Shown here in pieces: positions 44,544 to 52,838 of a DNA stretch of 64,000 nucleotides. The notes below the pieces were generated by a model that was not told the origin of the DNA, did not search any database, and saw only the letters and a list, made by a program, of their open reading frames with translations. Numbering within the stretch: position 1 is the first letter of the stretch; each line of letters opens with the position of its first letter. Both the position numbers and the translations under genes were made by a program. The stretch is taken from assembly GCA_035477115.1 (NCBI GenBank), contig DATIKW010000030.1:40541-104540 (forward strand), given 5' to 3'. This DNA comes from UBA995 sp035477115. Lineage in GTDB: Bacteria; Bacillota; Sulfobacillia; UBA995.

Positions 44544-44976
44544 GTTCCTGAACCTGCCGGCCAATATCGGCGTGGCCCGCAATGCCATCGGGACTTTTGC
44601 GGTTCAGATCCCTTTCACTTTGGATGAAGTCGACGAGATCCGACTTGCCGTCTCCGAGGCGGTCACCAACGCGGTCGTCCACGCCTACCCGGGAGATCGA
44701 GGCTGGGTGCGGGTGACGGCTTGGTTTGCCGATGGTGCGCTGGAGCTGACGGTGGACGATGACGGGTGCGGCATCCCCGACCTCGCGGCGGCACGAGCCG
44801 CCACTTACACTACCGATCCCGAACGCATGGGTCTCGGGTTCTCCTTCATGGACTCGTTCATGGACCAGGTCGAGGTGCGGCCGGGGCCGTCGGGTCGGGG
44901 GACGCGCGTCCTCATGCGCAAGCGGCCGACCCGCAAGGACGGCGAGACGGCCAGCGACGGAGACGGGCCGGCTTGA
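44506..44976 (+). CDS. spoIIAB: Anti-sigma-F factor SpoIIAB (serine kinase)
   Basis: 156 residues of GHKL fold: SEAVTNAVVHAY (N-box, about 48-59), DDDGCGI (G1, about 84), and RMGLGFSFMDSFMD (G2-like, about 106). Binds and inhibits sigma-F and phosphorylates SpoIIAA. GTG 44506 lies within the end of spoIIAA (38-base overlap). C-terminus has a charged tail. Confidence 0.96.
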   Translation: MGGEPRENILRLEFLNLPANIGVARNAIGTFAVQIPFTLDEVDEIRLAVSEAVTNAVVHAYPGDRGWVRVTAWFADGALELTVDDDGCGIPDLAAARAATYTTDPERMGLGFSFMDSFMDQVEVRPGPSGRGTRVLMRKRPTRKDGETASDGDGPA

Positions 44977-44988
44977 GGAGGAGATGGC

Positions 44989-45666
44989 TTGAGCGGCGAC
45001 CCCGGGGCTGCAGGTCGGGGCGTCGAGGAGCACATCGGGCTGGTATGGTCGATCGTCAACCGGTTCCGAGGCCGCGGTGAGGACCTGGAAGAGCTGTTCC
45101 AGGTCGGGTGTGTCGGCCTCCTGAAGGCCGCCGATCGCTTCGACCCGAGTTACGGCACTGAGTTCAGCACTTACGCCGTCCCGATGGTGCTGGGCGAGAT
45201 CCGGCGATTCCTCCGCGATGCGGGACCCGTGCGGGTTGGGCGGCGCCTGCAAGAAGTGGCGGCGCGGGCGGCGCAGGCTCGCGCGATGCTGATTGCCCGG
45301 GAAGGAAGGGAACCGAGCCTCGAGGAAATCGCGAGTGAGGCCGGGCTCAGTCCCGCCGAGTTGGCCCAGGCCCGGGAAGCGACCCGGCCCGTGCTGAATC
45401 TGACCGCGCCGGCAAGCGATGAAGATGGCGCGGCGCCGTGGCTCGATCGGATTGCCATGAAGTCAGACGTCGACCCGGCGGACAGCATCGCCCTCCGGCA
45501 AGCCCTGACTCAGCTGCCCTCCCGCCTGAGACTCATCGTCGAACTGCGCTTTTTCTCCGATTGCTCCCAGGCCGCCGTCGCCCGGCGGCTGCGCCTCTCT
45601 CAGAGCCAGGTATCGCGGCTTGAGCGCCAGGCACTCCTGGCGCTCAAGCGGGATCTCGAGTTCTGA
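44989..45666 (+). CDS. sigF: RNA polymerase sigma factor SigF
   Basis: 225 residues with sigma-70 regions 2 (EDLEELFQVGCVGLLKAADRFDP...STYAVPMVLGEIRRFLRD, about 25-75), 3 and 4 (ALTQLPSRLRLIVELRFF..SQAAVARRLRLSQSQVSRLERQAL). First forespore-specific sigma factor. TTG start after AGGAGGAG. Confidence 0.97.
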   Translation: MSGDPGAAGRGVEEHIGLVWSIVNRFRGRGEDLEELFQVGCVGLLKAADRFDPSYGTEFSTYAVPMVLGEIRRFLRDAGPVRVGRRLQEVAARAAQARAMLIAREGREPSLEEIASEAGLSPAELAQAREATRPVLNLTAPASDEDGAAPWLDRIAMKSDVDPADSIALRQALTQLPSRLRLIVELRFFSDCSQAAVARRLRLSQSQVSRLERQALLALKRDLEF

Positions 45667-45684
45667 TCTCGCCGGCAGGTCGTC

Positions 45685-45713
45685 GCATACCCCCGGAGTC
45701 CTCGGGTACAATA
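45685..45713 (+). promoter_or_regulatory. Candidate forespore promoter of the dodecin-spoVA operon
   Basis: GCATA (45685-45689), then TACAATA at 45707-45713 (spacer 17), within the larger GGGTACAATA (45704-45713, spacer 14). As sigma-G this is a perfect -35 and 5 of 7 in -10. As sigma-F, one mismatch in the -10. It sits 20 bases before the first ORF of the spoVA unit, and the same GCATA block precedes spoIVB. spoVA is sigma-G dependent in B. subtilis. Confidence 0.45.
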
Positions 45714-45732
45714 TCGAGACGGAGGGCGAGCG

Positions 45733-46020
45733 ATGACCGATGACTCCAGGGAAGCGCAACTGCTGCGCCTGACACGATTGGCCGAACAGGGCCGTGCCTG
45801 CGAGGTACGCACGGAACTCGGATGCGAGTTGCATGCCCTGTACATTCGGGGAGAAGTCCAAGGACAGCGATTGCCCCTGTGGGGCGGCAAGCGGATACGA
45901 TTGCCGGAGGTGACACAGGAAGATGAGCGTGGTGAAGGTCCTGGAACTGGTAGGGGAGTCTCCGGAGAGTTGGCAGGCGGCAGCCACCAGCGCGGTCGCG
46001 GAAGCCGCACGTACTCTTGA
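45733..46020 (+). CDS. Small hypothetical protein before dodecin
   Basis: 95 residues; only the first 60 or so (to about position 45922) look like protein, since the rest runs through the dodecin gene in another frame and is low complexity. Ribosome binding site GGAGGG before ATG 45733 is good. Sequence LLRLTRLAEQGRACEVRTELGCELHALYIRGEV is not a family I recognise. Could be a real short gene ending inside dodecin by overlap or one that has lost its stop. Confidence 0.4.
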   Translation: MTDDSREAQLLRLTRLAEQGRACEVRTELGCELHALYIRGEVQGQRLPLWGGKRIRLPEVTQEDERGEGPGTGRGVSGELAGGSHQRGRGSRTYS

Positions 46021-46141
46021 CTCCATAACCGGAATCGAAGTGTGCAACTGGACGGCCGCCGTGGATGCGGGCCGGATCGTCCGGTATAAGGCCAACGTGA
46101 AAGTGGCATTCGTGGTCGATCCTTCGCGCCGGGAGGCGTGA
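45923..46141 (+). CDS. Dodecin family flavin-binding protein
   Basis: 72 residues with VVKVLELVGESPESWQAAATSAVAEAARTL and ITGIEVCNWTAAVDAGRIVRYKANVKVAFVV, the dodecin fold with the flavin-stacking tryptophan (about 43). Dodecins are dodecameric flavin storage shells. Located at the head of the spoVA operon and overlapping spoVAC by four bases, so it may be made in the forespore, an unusual association. Confidence 0.9.
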   Translation: MSVVKVLELVGESPESWQAAATSAVAEAARTLDSITGIEVCNWTAAVDAGRIVRYKANVKVAFVVDPSRREA

Positions 46142-46605
46142 TGGGAGCCTTGGAGGGGGACACCAGGGAGTTGATCCGCCGGCACCTCCCCGCCCGGCCG
46201 GTGCTGGGCAATGCCGTGCGGGCCTTCCTCGTGGGCGGGTCGATATCGGTGGTAGGTCAGGTGATACTCAGCTTCTTCGAAAACCGCGGGCTCGCCCGGG
46301 CAGAAGCCGGATCGGCCGCCGCGGCCACGATGATCTTCCTCGGGTCGGTCCTGACCGGCCTTGGCGTGTACGATCGCCTGGGACGCCAAGGTGGCATGGG
46401 CGCCTTCCTCCCGATCACCGGGTTCGCCAATGCCGTCACCGCTCCGGCCATGGAGTTCAAGCGGGAGGGTTTCGTGCTTGGCGTGGGCGCCCGTCTGTTC
46501 ACGGTGGCGGGGCCGGTCATCGTCTATGCGCTCGCCTCATCCCTGCTGGTCGGCATCGTCCTCTGGATGCTCGGCATGACGGACCCGGGCGTCCGGGGGA
46601 TATGA
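46138..46605 (+). CDS. spoVAC: Stage V sporulation protein AC
   Basis: 155 residues, three to four hydrophobic helices, ending in GAFLPITGFANAVTAPAMEFKREGFVLGVGARLFTVAGPVIVYA, the conserved SpoVAC block. It is a membrane subunit of the dipicolinic acid channel of spores. GTG 46138 overlaps the dodecin stop. Confidence 0.96.
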   Translation: MMGALEGDTRELIRRHLPARPVLGNAVRAFLVGGSISVVGQVILSFFENRGLARAEAGSAAAATMIFLGSVLTGLGVYDRLGRQGGMGAFLPITGFANAVTAPAMEFKREGFVLGVGARLFTVAGPVIVYALASSLLVGIVLWMLGMTDPGVRGI

Positions 46606-47651
46606 GGATGGCGGGCACGCTTGCCGCCGCACCCGGCCTCCGGCTGGGAAGGCAGACGGTCAGGTTCGATCTTGCCCCGGCCACCGTGGCGGCCGCCGCA
46701 ATCGTGGGTCCTCGGGAAGGCAAGGGGCCCCTGGGCGACTACTTCGATGTGGTCAAGGACGATGAACTGGTCGGGGAGAAGAGTTGGGAGCGCGCGGAAG
46801 CGCGTATGCTCGCCGAGGCCTGCCGGCTTACCCTGCGCAAGGCCGGTACCCGTGTGGAACACGTGGACTTCCTCATCGCCGGCGATCTCTTGAACCAGAT
46901 CACCTGCTCGAGTTTCGTCGCGAGGGAATTGAATCTCCCTTTCCTGGGAATCTTCGGGGCGTGCTCGACACTGGCCGAAGGGATGACGGTAGCCGCCATG
47001 ACCATTGACGGCGGTTACGCCCAGAACGCCCTCGTGGCGGTGTCCAGCCATCACTGCACGGCCGAGCGCCAGTATCGCATGCCGACGGAGTTCGCCACCC
47101 AACCGCCGCCGACCGCTCAGTGGACCGTAACCGGGGCGGGCGCCGTATTGCTGGCCGCCCGCGGCGACGGTCCCGCCCTCACCATGGCGACCGTTGGGAA
47201 AGTGATCGATTCCGGGCTCAAGGACCCGCAGAACCTGGGAGCGGCGATGGCCCCGGCGGCCGCCGACACCATCCTGCAGCACTTCCAGGACAGCGGGCGC
47301 GAGCCCGACTATTACGATATGGTCGTCACCGGCGACTTGGCGGACGTCGGGCGGAAGATCGCCCTGGTGCTCCTGGAGAGAGAAGGCATCGCCATCGAGG
47401 ATCGCTTGTTTGACTGCGGATCGAACATTTACGACCCGGACCAGGGGGTCGATGCGGGCGCGAGCGGATGCGGATGTTCGGCGGCAGTATTCGCCGGCTA
47501 CTTGATGAATGGCCTGCTCACCGGTAGATACCGCCGGATCTTGTTGGTCGGCACGGGGGCGCTGTTCAGTCCCACCAGTTACCAGCAAGGCGAGACCATC
47601 CCCGGGATCGCCCATGCCGTCGCCCTGGAAGCCCAGGACGCTCCAGGTTAG
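46602..47651 (+). CDS. spoVAD: Stage V sporulation protein AD
   Basis: 349 residues of thiolase-like fold: GKGPLGDYFDVVKDDELVGEKSWERAE (about 38-64), FGACSTLAEGMTVA (about 120) and DAGASGCGCSAAVFAGYL (about 285). SpoVAD binds dipicolinic acid on the spore membrane. Overlaps spoVAC by four bases. Confidence 0.97.
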   Translation: MRMAGTLAAAPGLRLGRQTVRFDLAPATVAAAAIVGPREGKGPLGDYFDVVKDDELVGEKSWERAEARMLAEACRLTLRKAGTRVEHVDFLIAGDLLNQITCSSFVARELNLPFLGIFGACSTLAEGMTVAAMTIDGGYAQNALVAVSSHHCTAERQYRMPTEFATQPPPTAQWTVTGAGAVLLAARGDGPALTMATVGKVIDSGLKDPQNLGAAMAPAAADTILQHFQDSGREPDYYDMVVTGDLADVGRKIALVLLEREGIAIEDRLFDCGSNIYDPDQGVDAGASGCGCSAAVFAGYLMNGLLTGRYRRILLVGTGALFSPTSYQQGETIPGIAHAVALEAQDAPG

Positions 47652-47665
47652 GGGGGGAGCACCGT

Positions 47666-48019
47666 TTGTCGGAACTACTACTCGCCTTCGCGGTCGGGGG
47701 TGCGATGTGCCTCTTGGCCCAACTCGTCCTCGATATCAGCCGGCTCACCCCCGCCCATGTAATGGTCATCTTCGTCAGCCTGGGCGCGGTTGCCAGTGGG
47801 ATTGGCTTGTATGAGCGTTTTGTAGAACTGGGGGGAGCGGGTGCCCTCATCCCGCTGCCCGCCTTCGGACACGCGCTGGTTCAGGGGATAGTCGAAGAAG
47901 TGGGGAGGGAAGGTCCGGTAGGCTTGCTCACCGGAGGGCTCAGGATGGTGGCGTTGGGTCTGACGGTCGCGGTGCTATCCGGATTGGCGATGGCATTGCT
48001 ATTCGACCCCCGGGGATGA
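47666..48019 (+). CDS. spoVAE: Stage V sporulation protein AE
   Basis: 117 residues, nearly all hydrophobic: four helices, with LPAFGHALVQGIVEEVGREGPVGLLTGGL (about 58-86). TTG start after GGGGGGAGC. Third core protein of the dipicolinic acid channel. Confidence 0.95.
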   Translation: MSELLLAFAVGGAMCLLAQLVLDISRLTPAHVMVIFVSLGAVASGIGLYERFVELGGAGALIPLPAFGHALVQGIVEEVGREGPVGLLTGGLRMVALGLTVAVLSGLAMALLFDPRG

Positions 48020-48020
48020 C

Positions 48021-49571
48021 ATGCCGGCAAGCCTGACCTCCCGCCTGGAGGACAATGTCCGCGCGATCGGCGAGCGACTCGGCTGGGGAGAGAGCTTCGA
48101 CGTGCTCATCCGCCGCGTGGAGATCGCCGGACGCGGGGCCGCCCTGATCTTCATCGACGGCTTCGTCAAGGAAGACATCCTGACCCTCATCCTGAAGACG
48201 CTGTCCGCCCTGCAGCGGCGGGATCTGGCGCTGGACCCCCTGCTGGCGCTGAGCCGGCGGTGGCTCCCTTTCATCGAGACCTCCACGGTCACGGAGGTGG
48301 AAGCGGCCATCCACCAGGTGTTGGCCGGCCCCTTGGTCCTCCTGCTGGACGGGGTGGCCGAGGCGGTGGTGATCGACGCGCGCCAGTACCCCACCCGGGG
48401 CATGACCGAACCGGAACTGGAGCGGGTAATCCGCGGTTCCCGGGACGGTTTCGTGGAGACCATCGTCTTCAACACCGCCTTGATCCGGCGCCGACTTCGC
48501 GACCCGGGCCTACGCGTCCGGCTGTTCAACGTGGGGAGGCGGTCCCGCACCGACGTGGCTCTCCTTTACATCAACGACATAGCCTGCCCGGATATGGTGC
48601 GGCTGCTCTGCGAGCGAATCCAGGCGGTGGACGTCGACGGTTTGCCCATGGGGGAGAAGTCCCTGGAAGAGTTCCTGGTCGGGCGAAGCAGCTGGTGGAA
48701 TCCTTTCCCCGTCGTGCGCTACACGGAGCGGCCGGATGTGGCGGCGGTGCATCTCCTTGAGGGCCACCTGGCGGTGGTGGTCGACACCTCGCCCAGCATC
48801 GCCTTGCTGCCGATCACCATCTTCCACCACATGCAGCACGCGGCGGACTACCGGGAAGACCCCATGGTGGGCGCCTACATGCGCTGGGTGAGAGGGCTCG
48901 GCATCGGCCTCTCCTGGGTTGGTCCCCCCCTGTGGGTAGCCTTGACCATGCTCGAGCCGGGCAATGGGGTGTTGCCACCCTGGCTTGGCCCTCGTGAGCC
49001 GGCGGCCATCGCCCTGCCTCTCCAGTTCATCATGGCGGAACTGGGGCTGGACCTGGTCCGCCTGGCGCTGATTCACACCCCGGCGGCACTTGGAACCGCC
49101 CTGGGCCTGATCGGGGCGGTCATCCTGGGCCAGATCGCCATCGAGGTCGGGCTGTTCGCACCGGAGACGATCCTGTACACGGCCATTGCCGCCATCGGCA
49201 CCTTCGCCACGCCGAGCGTGGAGTTCGCCATGGCGGTCCGGCTGACGCGGGTGGCGCTCCTGATCCTCGTGGCCGCGGCGGGCTGGCCGGGACTGGCCGC
49301 AGGGGCGGCCGTCCTCGGCGTGATCCTGGCCCGCATGCGTTCCTTCGGCGTGCCTTACCTGTGGCCGCTATGGCCGCTGGATCTCCGATCGCTCCTGAGC
49401 ATCCTGGTTCGTACCCCCGCTCCCCACGCGCGACTGCGCCCGCGCTTCCTGCGACCCGGAGACCCCGATCGGATGCGCCGCCGGGCCCACCCTCCCGCTG
49501 AGGAACTGCCACCTCCCGGGGAGGATGGGAAGGACCGCGCTTCCCCGCCTTCCGGCCGGCAAGGGAGCTGA
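48021..49571 (+). CDS. spoVAF: SpoVAF / GerA-family spore membrane protein
   Basis: 516 residues: hydrophilic N-terminal domain (about 1-290, with GPLVLLLDGVAEAVVIDARQYPTRGMTEPELERVIRGSRDGF), then five or six transmembrane helices and a Pro/Arg-rich cytoplasmic tail. SpoVAF is a GerA-like A-subunit homologue found in spoVA operons; with its partner it speeds germination. Overlap with spoVAE is absent (2-base gap). Confidence 0.94.
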   Translation: MPASLTSRLEDNVRAIGERLGWGESFDVLIRRVEIAGRGAALIFIDGFVKEDILTLILKTLSALQRRDLALDPLLALSRRWLPFIETSTVTEVEAAIHQVLAGPLVLLLDGVAEAVVIDARQYPTRGMTEPELERVIRGSRDGFVETIVFNTALIRRRLRDPGLRVRLFNVGRRSRTDVALLYINDIACPDMVRLLCERIQAVDVDGLPMGEKSLEEFLVGRSSWWNPFPVVRYTERPDVAAVHLLEGHLAVVVDTSPSIALLPITIFHHMQHAADYREDPMVGAYMRWVRGLGIGLSWVGPPLWVALTMLEPGNGVLPPWLGPREPAAIALPLQFIMAELGLDLVRLALIHTPAALGTALGLIGAVILGQIAIEVGLFAPETILYTAIAAIGTFATPSVEFAMAVRLTRVALLILVAAAGWPGLAAGAAVLGVILARMRSFGVPYLWPLWPLDLRSLLSILVRTPAPHARLRPRFLRPGDPDRMRRRAHPPAEELPPPGEDGKDRASPPSGRQGS

Positions 49572-49670
49572 GGGCGGCGCCGGTCTGGAGGGAATCCCCT
49601 GGTACTCGTGGAACAACCCCCGGGGCTATGCCGAGCCGTATTCCCGGCCGGCAGGGAGGTTGAGGGCAGC

Positions 49671-50713
49671 ATGTCGACGGCTCCGGACCGGCCAGCGGGC
49701 AACCGCGTTCTCGAGCGGGTTGCGCCGGTACTCCGCCGGCTTGGATCGATGCGGATGGGCATCGTGCTGCTCGCTTTCCTGGCGATGACCTCGGCGCTGG
49801 CCACCCTACACCCGATGGAACGGGCAATCCGGGATATATACACCTCGTGGTGGTATCTGGGTGCCGCCGGCCTGCTGGCAGCCAACCTGCTGGCTTGTTC
49901 GGCCGCGCGGCTCCTGGCGCTGGTGCGGCGGGCGGGACGGCCGCCGGCGCCGGCGGATACGGCTCGCTTGCCACCCATGTCGGCCTGCTGGTGTTACTGG
50001 CAGGGGCAGCCGTGGGCAGTGCCACCGGCTTCCGCGCTACCGGCGGGGGGATGGCCGGCGACAGCTTCGCCGTTGCTGAGGCGGGCTTGACCATAGCCAT
50101 CGAGTCCGTGGACCTCGAGTACCTCGCGGACGGGCGCCTGCGGCCAATCGCCCGGACCCGGATCGCGGTGAGCCGCGATGGGCAAGCGATCGGTCAGGAC
50201 GTAGTGTCCATCAACTTCCCGGCGCGGGTGGACGGATTCAGCATCAACCACCAGACTTTCCTCTGGGCGGTCCATCTGGTGGTGGAGGACCCGGCCACCG
50301 GCGAACGGAGTACACCGATGCGGCTGGTGGAGGGAGAGTCGCTGCCGCTGGATGGGGCGGGCCTGGCGCTCTATTTCGAGGCGTTCCTGCCCGATTTCTT
50401 CCTTACTCCCGGCGGAGAACCGGTATCGCTCAGCTACTACCCGGCGCGACCGGTCCTGGTAGGCCGGTTGACGCGTCACGGGAGGACGATCGGCCGGGGA
50501 CTCCTGGGCATGGACCGGCCGGAGACCATAGTCACCCAAGACGGAGAACGGCTGCTCGACCTCGCCGGTTTCGAGAACGCGGTGGTGCTCCAGGTGGCGC
50601 GCGATGTTGGGCGGCCTTATGTCTTCGGGGGAGCAGTGCTGATGCTCGCCGGACTCTACTTGAGCTTCTGCGTGGAAAAGGGGGGCAGGAAGGACAATGG
50701 AGCCCCTGCTTGA
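49671..50713 (+). pseudogene. resB: Cytochrome c biogenesis protein ResB with an apparent frameshift
   Basis: Reading starts at ATG 49671 (ribosome binding site AGGGAGG) with an N-terminal helix pair including MGIVLLAFLAMTSALATLHP and YTSWWYLGAAGLLAANLLACS typical of ResB. Between about 49930 and 49975 homology moves to the -1 frame, continuing with GSLATHVGLLVLLAGAAVG and a long extracytoplasmic part with VSINFPARVDGFSINHQTF, then a final helix. Neither frame alone is a full ResB. Either a real inactivating frameshift, a programmed shift or a sequence error in a G/C-rich tract. The total span (about 345 codons) matches a short ResB. Function would be heme delivery with CcsA. Confidence 0.75.
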
Positions 50714-51551
50714 AGTCACTCCCGCCGGCCGGTGGGTGGAGAGCGGTCTATTCTACATCGCGCTGGGCGCCTACCTCACGGCCGGGTTCGGGTACGGATG
50801 GAATCTCCTGGGCCGCCGCGGGTGGGGCGCGGCGGCCTCGGCTACCCTGCGCGGCGCGGTGCTCCTGCATGCCGGGTTCCTGATCGCCCGCTGGGCGAAC
50901 CTCGGCCGCGTGCCGCTCGTGGGCCATTACGAGTTCGGCAACTTCTTGATCTGGGTACTGGCCCTGACCTACCTCCGCGCCGAGCGGCGCTGGCCCCCTG
51001 GTTACCGCGCGGTGGGAGCCACGGTGTCGCTGTGCCTGGCCGCGTACATCGCCTACGTGACGCTGTTCCCGATGGTCAGCAGCGCCCACCGCCCCCTGCC
51101 GCCCGTATTGCGTTACCCGCTCTGGTTGAACATCCATGTCATCACCTCCGCCCTCGGCTACGCCGGCTTCTCCCTTGCCCTGGCGGTCGCCCTCCTGTGG
51201 CTGATCCGCGAACGGCTGGCCGGCGCCGCCCTGGACTACATCCCTGATGGCGCGGCTCTGGAACATTACCTGCACGCGGCGGCCACCTCTGGTTTTCTAT
51301 GGCACACCGCGATGATCATCAGCGGCGGGATCTGGGCTGATGCCGCGTGGGGCCGCTACTGGGGCTGGGATCCGAAAGAGATGTGGTCGCTGGTCACTTG
51401 GGCAGTGTTCGCCATCTATCTGCATGCGCGCCGGACCCGCGGCTGGCGGGGTCGGAATGCGGTGTACCTGGTGATCCTGGGCTGGGCGGTGATGCTGTTC
51501 ACGTGGATAGGCGTGGCTTATCTCCTGCCGGGCATCCACGCCTTCGGTTGA
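50697..51551 (+). CDS. ccsA: Cytochrome c biogenesis protein CcsA/CcsB type (heme handling)
   Basis: 284 residues, about eight helices, with WGWDPKEMWSLVTW (about 220-233), the tryptophan-rich heme-binding motif. With ResB it forms the System II heme export/ligation machine. ATG 50697 overlaps the end of resB by 17 bases; its stop overlaps the ATG of ccmA. Confidence 0.95.
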   Translation: MEPLLEVTPAGRWVESGLFYIALGAYLTAGFGYGWNLLGRRGWGAAASATLRGAVLLHAGFLIARWANLGRVPLVGHYEFGNFLIWVLALTYLRAERRWPPGYRAVGATVSLCLAAYIAYVTLFPMVSSAHRPLPPVLRYPLWLNIHVITSALGYAGFSLALAVALLWLIRERLAGAALDYIPDGAALEHYLHAAATSGFLWHTAMIISGGIWADAAWGRYWGWDPKEMWSLVTWAVFAIYLHARRTRGWRGRNAVYLVILGWAVMLFTWIGVAYLLPGIHAFG

Positions 51552-52180
51552 TGGCGGGGCCGACGCAGGTGGTGCTGGAAGGAGTCGGCCGCAGTTACGG
51601 ACGGCGGCTGGTGCTTCGCGGGATCACGCTGACTATCCCCGACCGGTCCTCGTTCCTCGCGTGGGGACCGAACGGATCGGGCAAGACCACCTTGCTGGCG
51701 GCGATTTGCGGTCTGGTGGCCTGCACTCAGGGCAGGGTGATCCTGTGCGTTGACGGTCATGTCCTCGACGCCGGCGGACGCCGGCGACAACTGGGGCTGG
51801 TGTCGCCGATCCTGGGGCTATATCCCCAGCTCACCGCCGAGGAACACCTTGAGCTGGCCTTGAAGGCGCGAGGTCTCGGCGCCGACCGGGCGGCAGTGCG
51901 GACGGTCCTCGGCAAGGTGGGGCTGGACCGTCGCCGGCGCGATCCCGTGGCCGAATACTCGACGGGGATGGCTCAGCGCCTGAAGTACGCGCTGGCCATC
52001 GCTCACCAACCTCGCATCCTGGTTTTGGACGAACCGTTCAGCAACCTGGACCCCGAAGGGGCCGGCATGGCCCGGGCGATCATGGACGATCAGGTGCGCC
52101 GGGGGATCGTGGTCGCCGCCGCGTGCGATCGTGGAGAATGGACCGATGCGCATACCGTCTTGTCGCTCGCGCCCGCTTGA
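51551..52180 (+). CDS. ccmA: CcmA-like ABC transporter ATP-binding protein
   Basis: 209 residues. Walker A GPNGSGKTT (about 38-46), degenerate signature YSTGMAQRLKYALAIA (about 137-152) and Walker B RILVLDEPFSNLDP (about 156-169). Followed directly by the CcmB-like permease, so the cytochrome c maturation heme-release ATPase. Start ATG overlaps the ccsA stop. Confidence 0.9.
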   Translation: MAGPTQVVLEGVGRSYGRRLVLRGITLTIPDRSSFLAWGPNGSGKTTLLAAICGLVACTQGRVILCVDGHVLDAGGRRRQLGLVSPILGLYPQLTAEEHLELALKARGLGADRAAVRTVLGKVGLDRRRRDPVAEYSTGMAQRLKYALAIAHQPRILVLDEPFSNLDPEGAGMARAIMDDQVRRGIVVAAACDRGEWTDAHTVLSLAPA

Positions 52181-52838
52181 AGCGGCCGGGGCGCTGTTCG
52201 TCAAAGATCTGCGGGTGGAACTCCGGTCCCGGATGGGCTGGGGTTTGCTGGCGGCGTCGGCGGCCGGCATCACCATTGCCGCCAGTTTCGCCTTCGGCGG
52301 CATCCTGCCCGACCCCCTGACCGCCGCCGCCTTGCTCTGGATCATCGTACTGCTGGTCGCGATGGCGGGCTTGCCGCAGACTTTCGTCCGCGAACAGGAG
52401 CAGGGCACGGCGTGGACCGTTCGACTGTGGGCCGACCCGGCCCCGGTCCTTGCCGCGAAGCTCTGCCTCAATTTCCTGTTGCTGCTCGGCCTGGCTGCCC
52501 TGATCGTTCCCCTCTATGGTCTGTTATTCAACTTGCCGCTGGCCGCGCCGGCTGCCCTTGCCGCATCGGTGCTGGGCGGCTGTGCCGCACTGGCCGCCAG
52601 CGGCACCTTGCTGGCCGCCATCGCCGCGGGAACCGGCGCCCGCGGGCTATTGCTGCCGTTGCTCGCCATTCCCCTCCAGTTGCCGCCGCTGGCGGCTGCC
52701 GTCCAGTCCACGGCGACGGCCATGACGGGAGGAGGCGGCGCGACCCTGCTGCCTGCCCTGGTGCTCCTGGCCGCGCAGACGGCGGTGAGCGGCCTGATAT
52801 CGTTCATGCTGTTCCGATACATATGGGATGAAGGTTGA
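52146..52838 (+). CDS. ccmB: CcmB-like heme exporter permease
   Basis: 230 residues with six hydrophobic helices and FVREQEQGTAWTVRLWADPAPVLAAKL (about 78-104), the E/QGT motif of CcmB. Partners CcmA. ATG 52146 preferred to the GTG 15 bases before. The overlap with ccmA's end is 35 bases. Confidence 0.9.
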   Translation: MRIPSCRSRPLEAAGALFVKDLRVELRSRMGWGLLAASAAGITIAASFAFGGILPDPLTAAALLWIIVLLVAMAGLPQTFVREQEQGTAWTVRLWADPAPVLAAKLCLNFLLLLGLAALIVPLYGLLFNLPLAAPAALAASVLGGCAALAASGTLLAAIAAGTGARGLLLPLLAIPLQLPPLAAAVQSTATAMTGGGGATLLPALVLLAAQTAVSGLISFMLFRYIWDEG

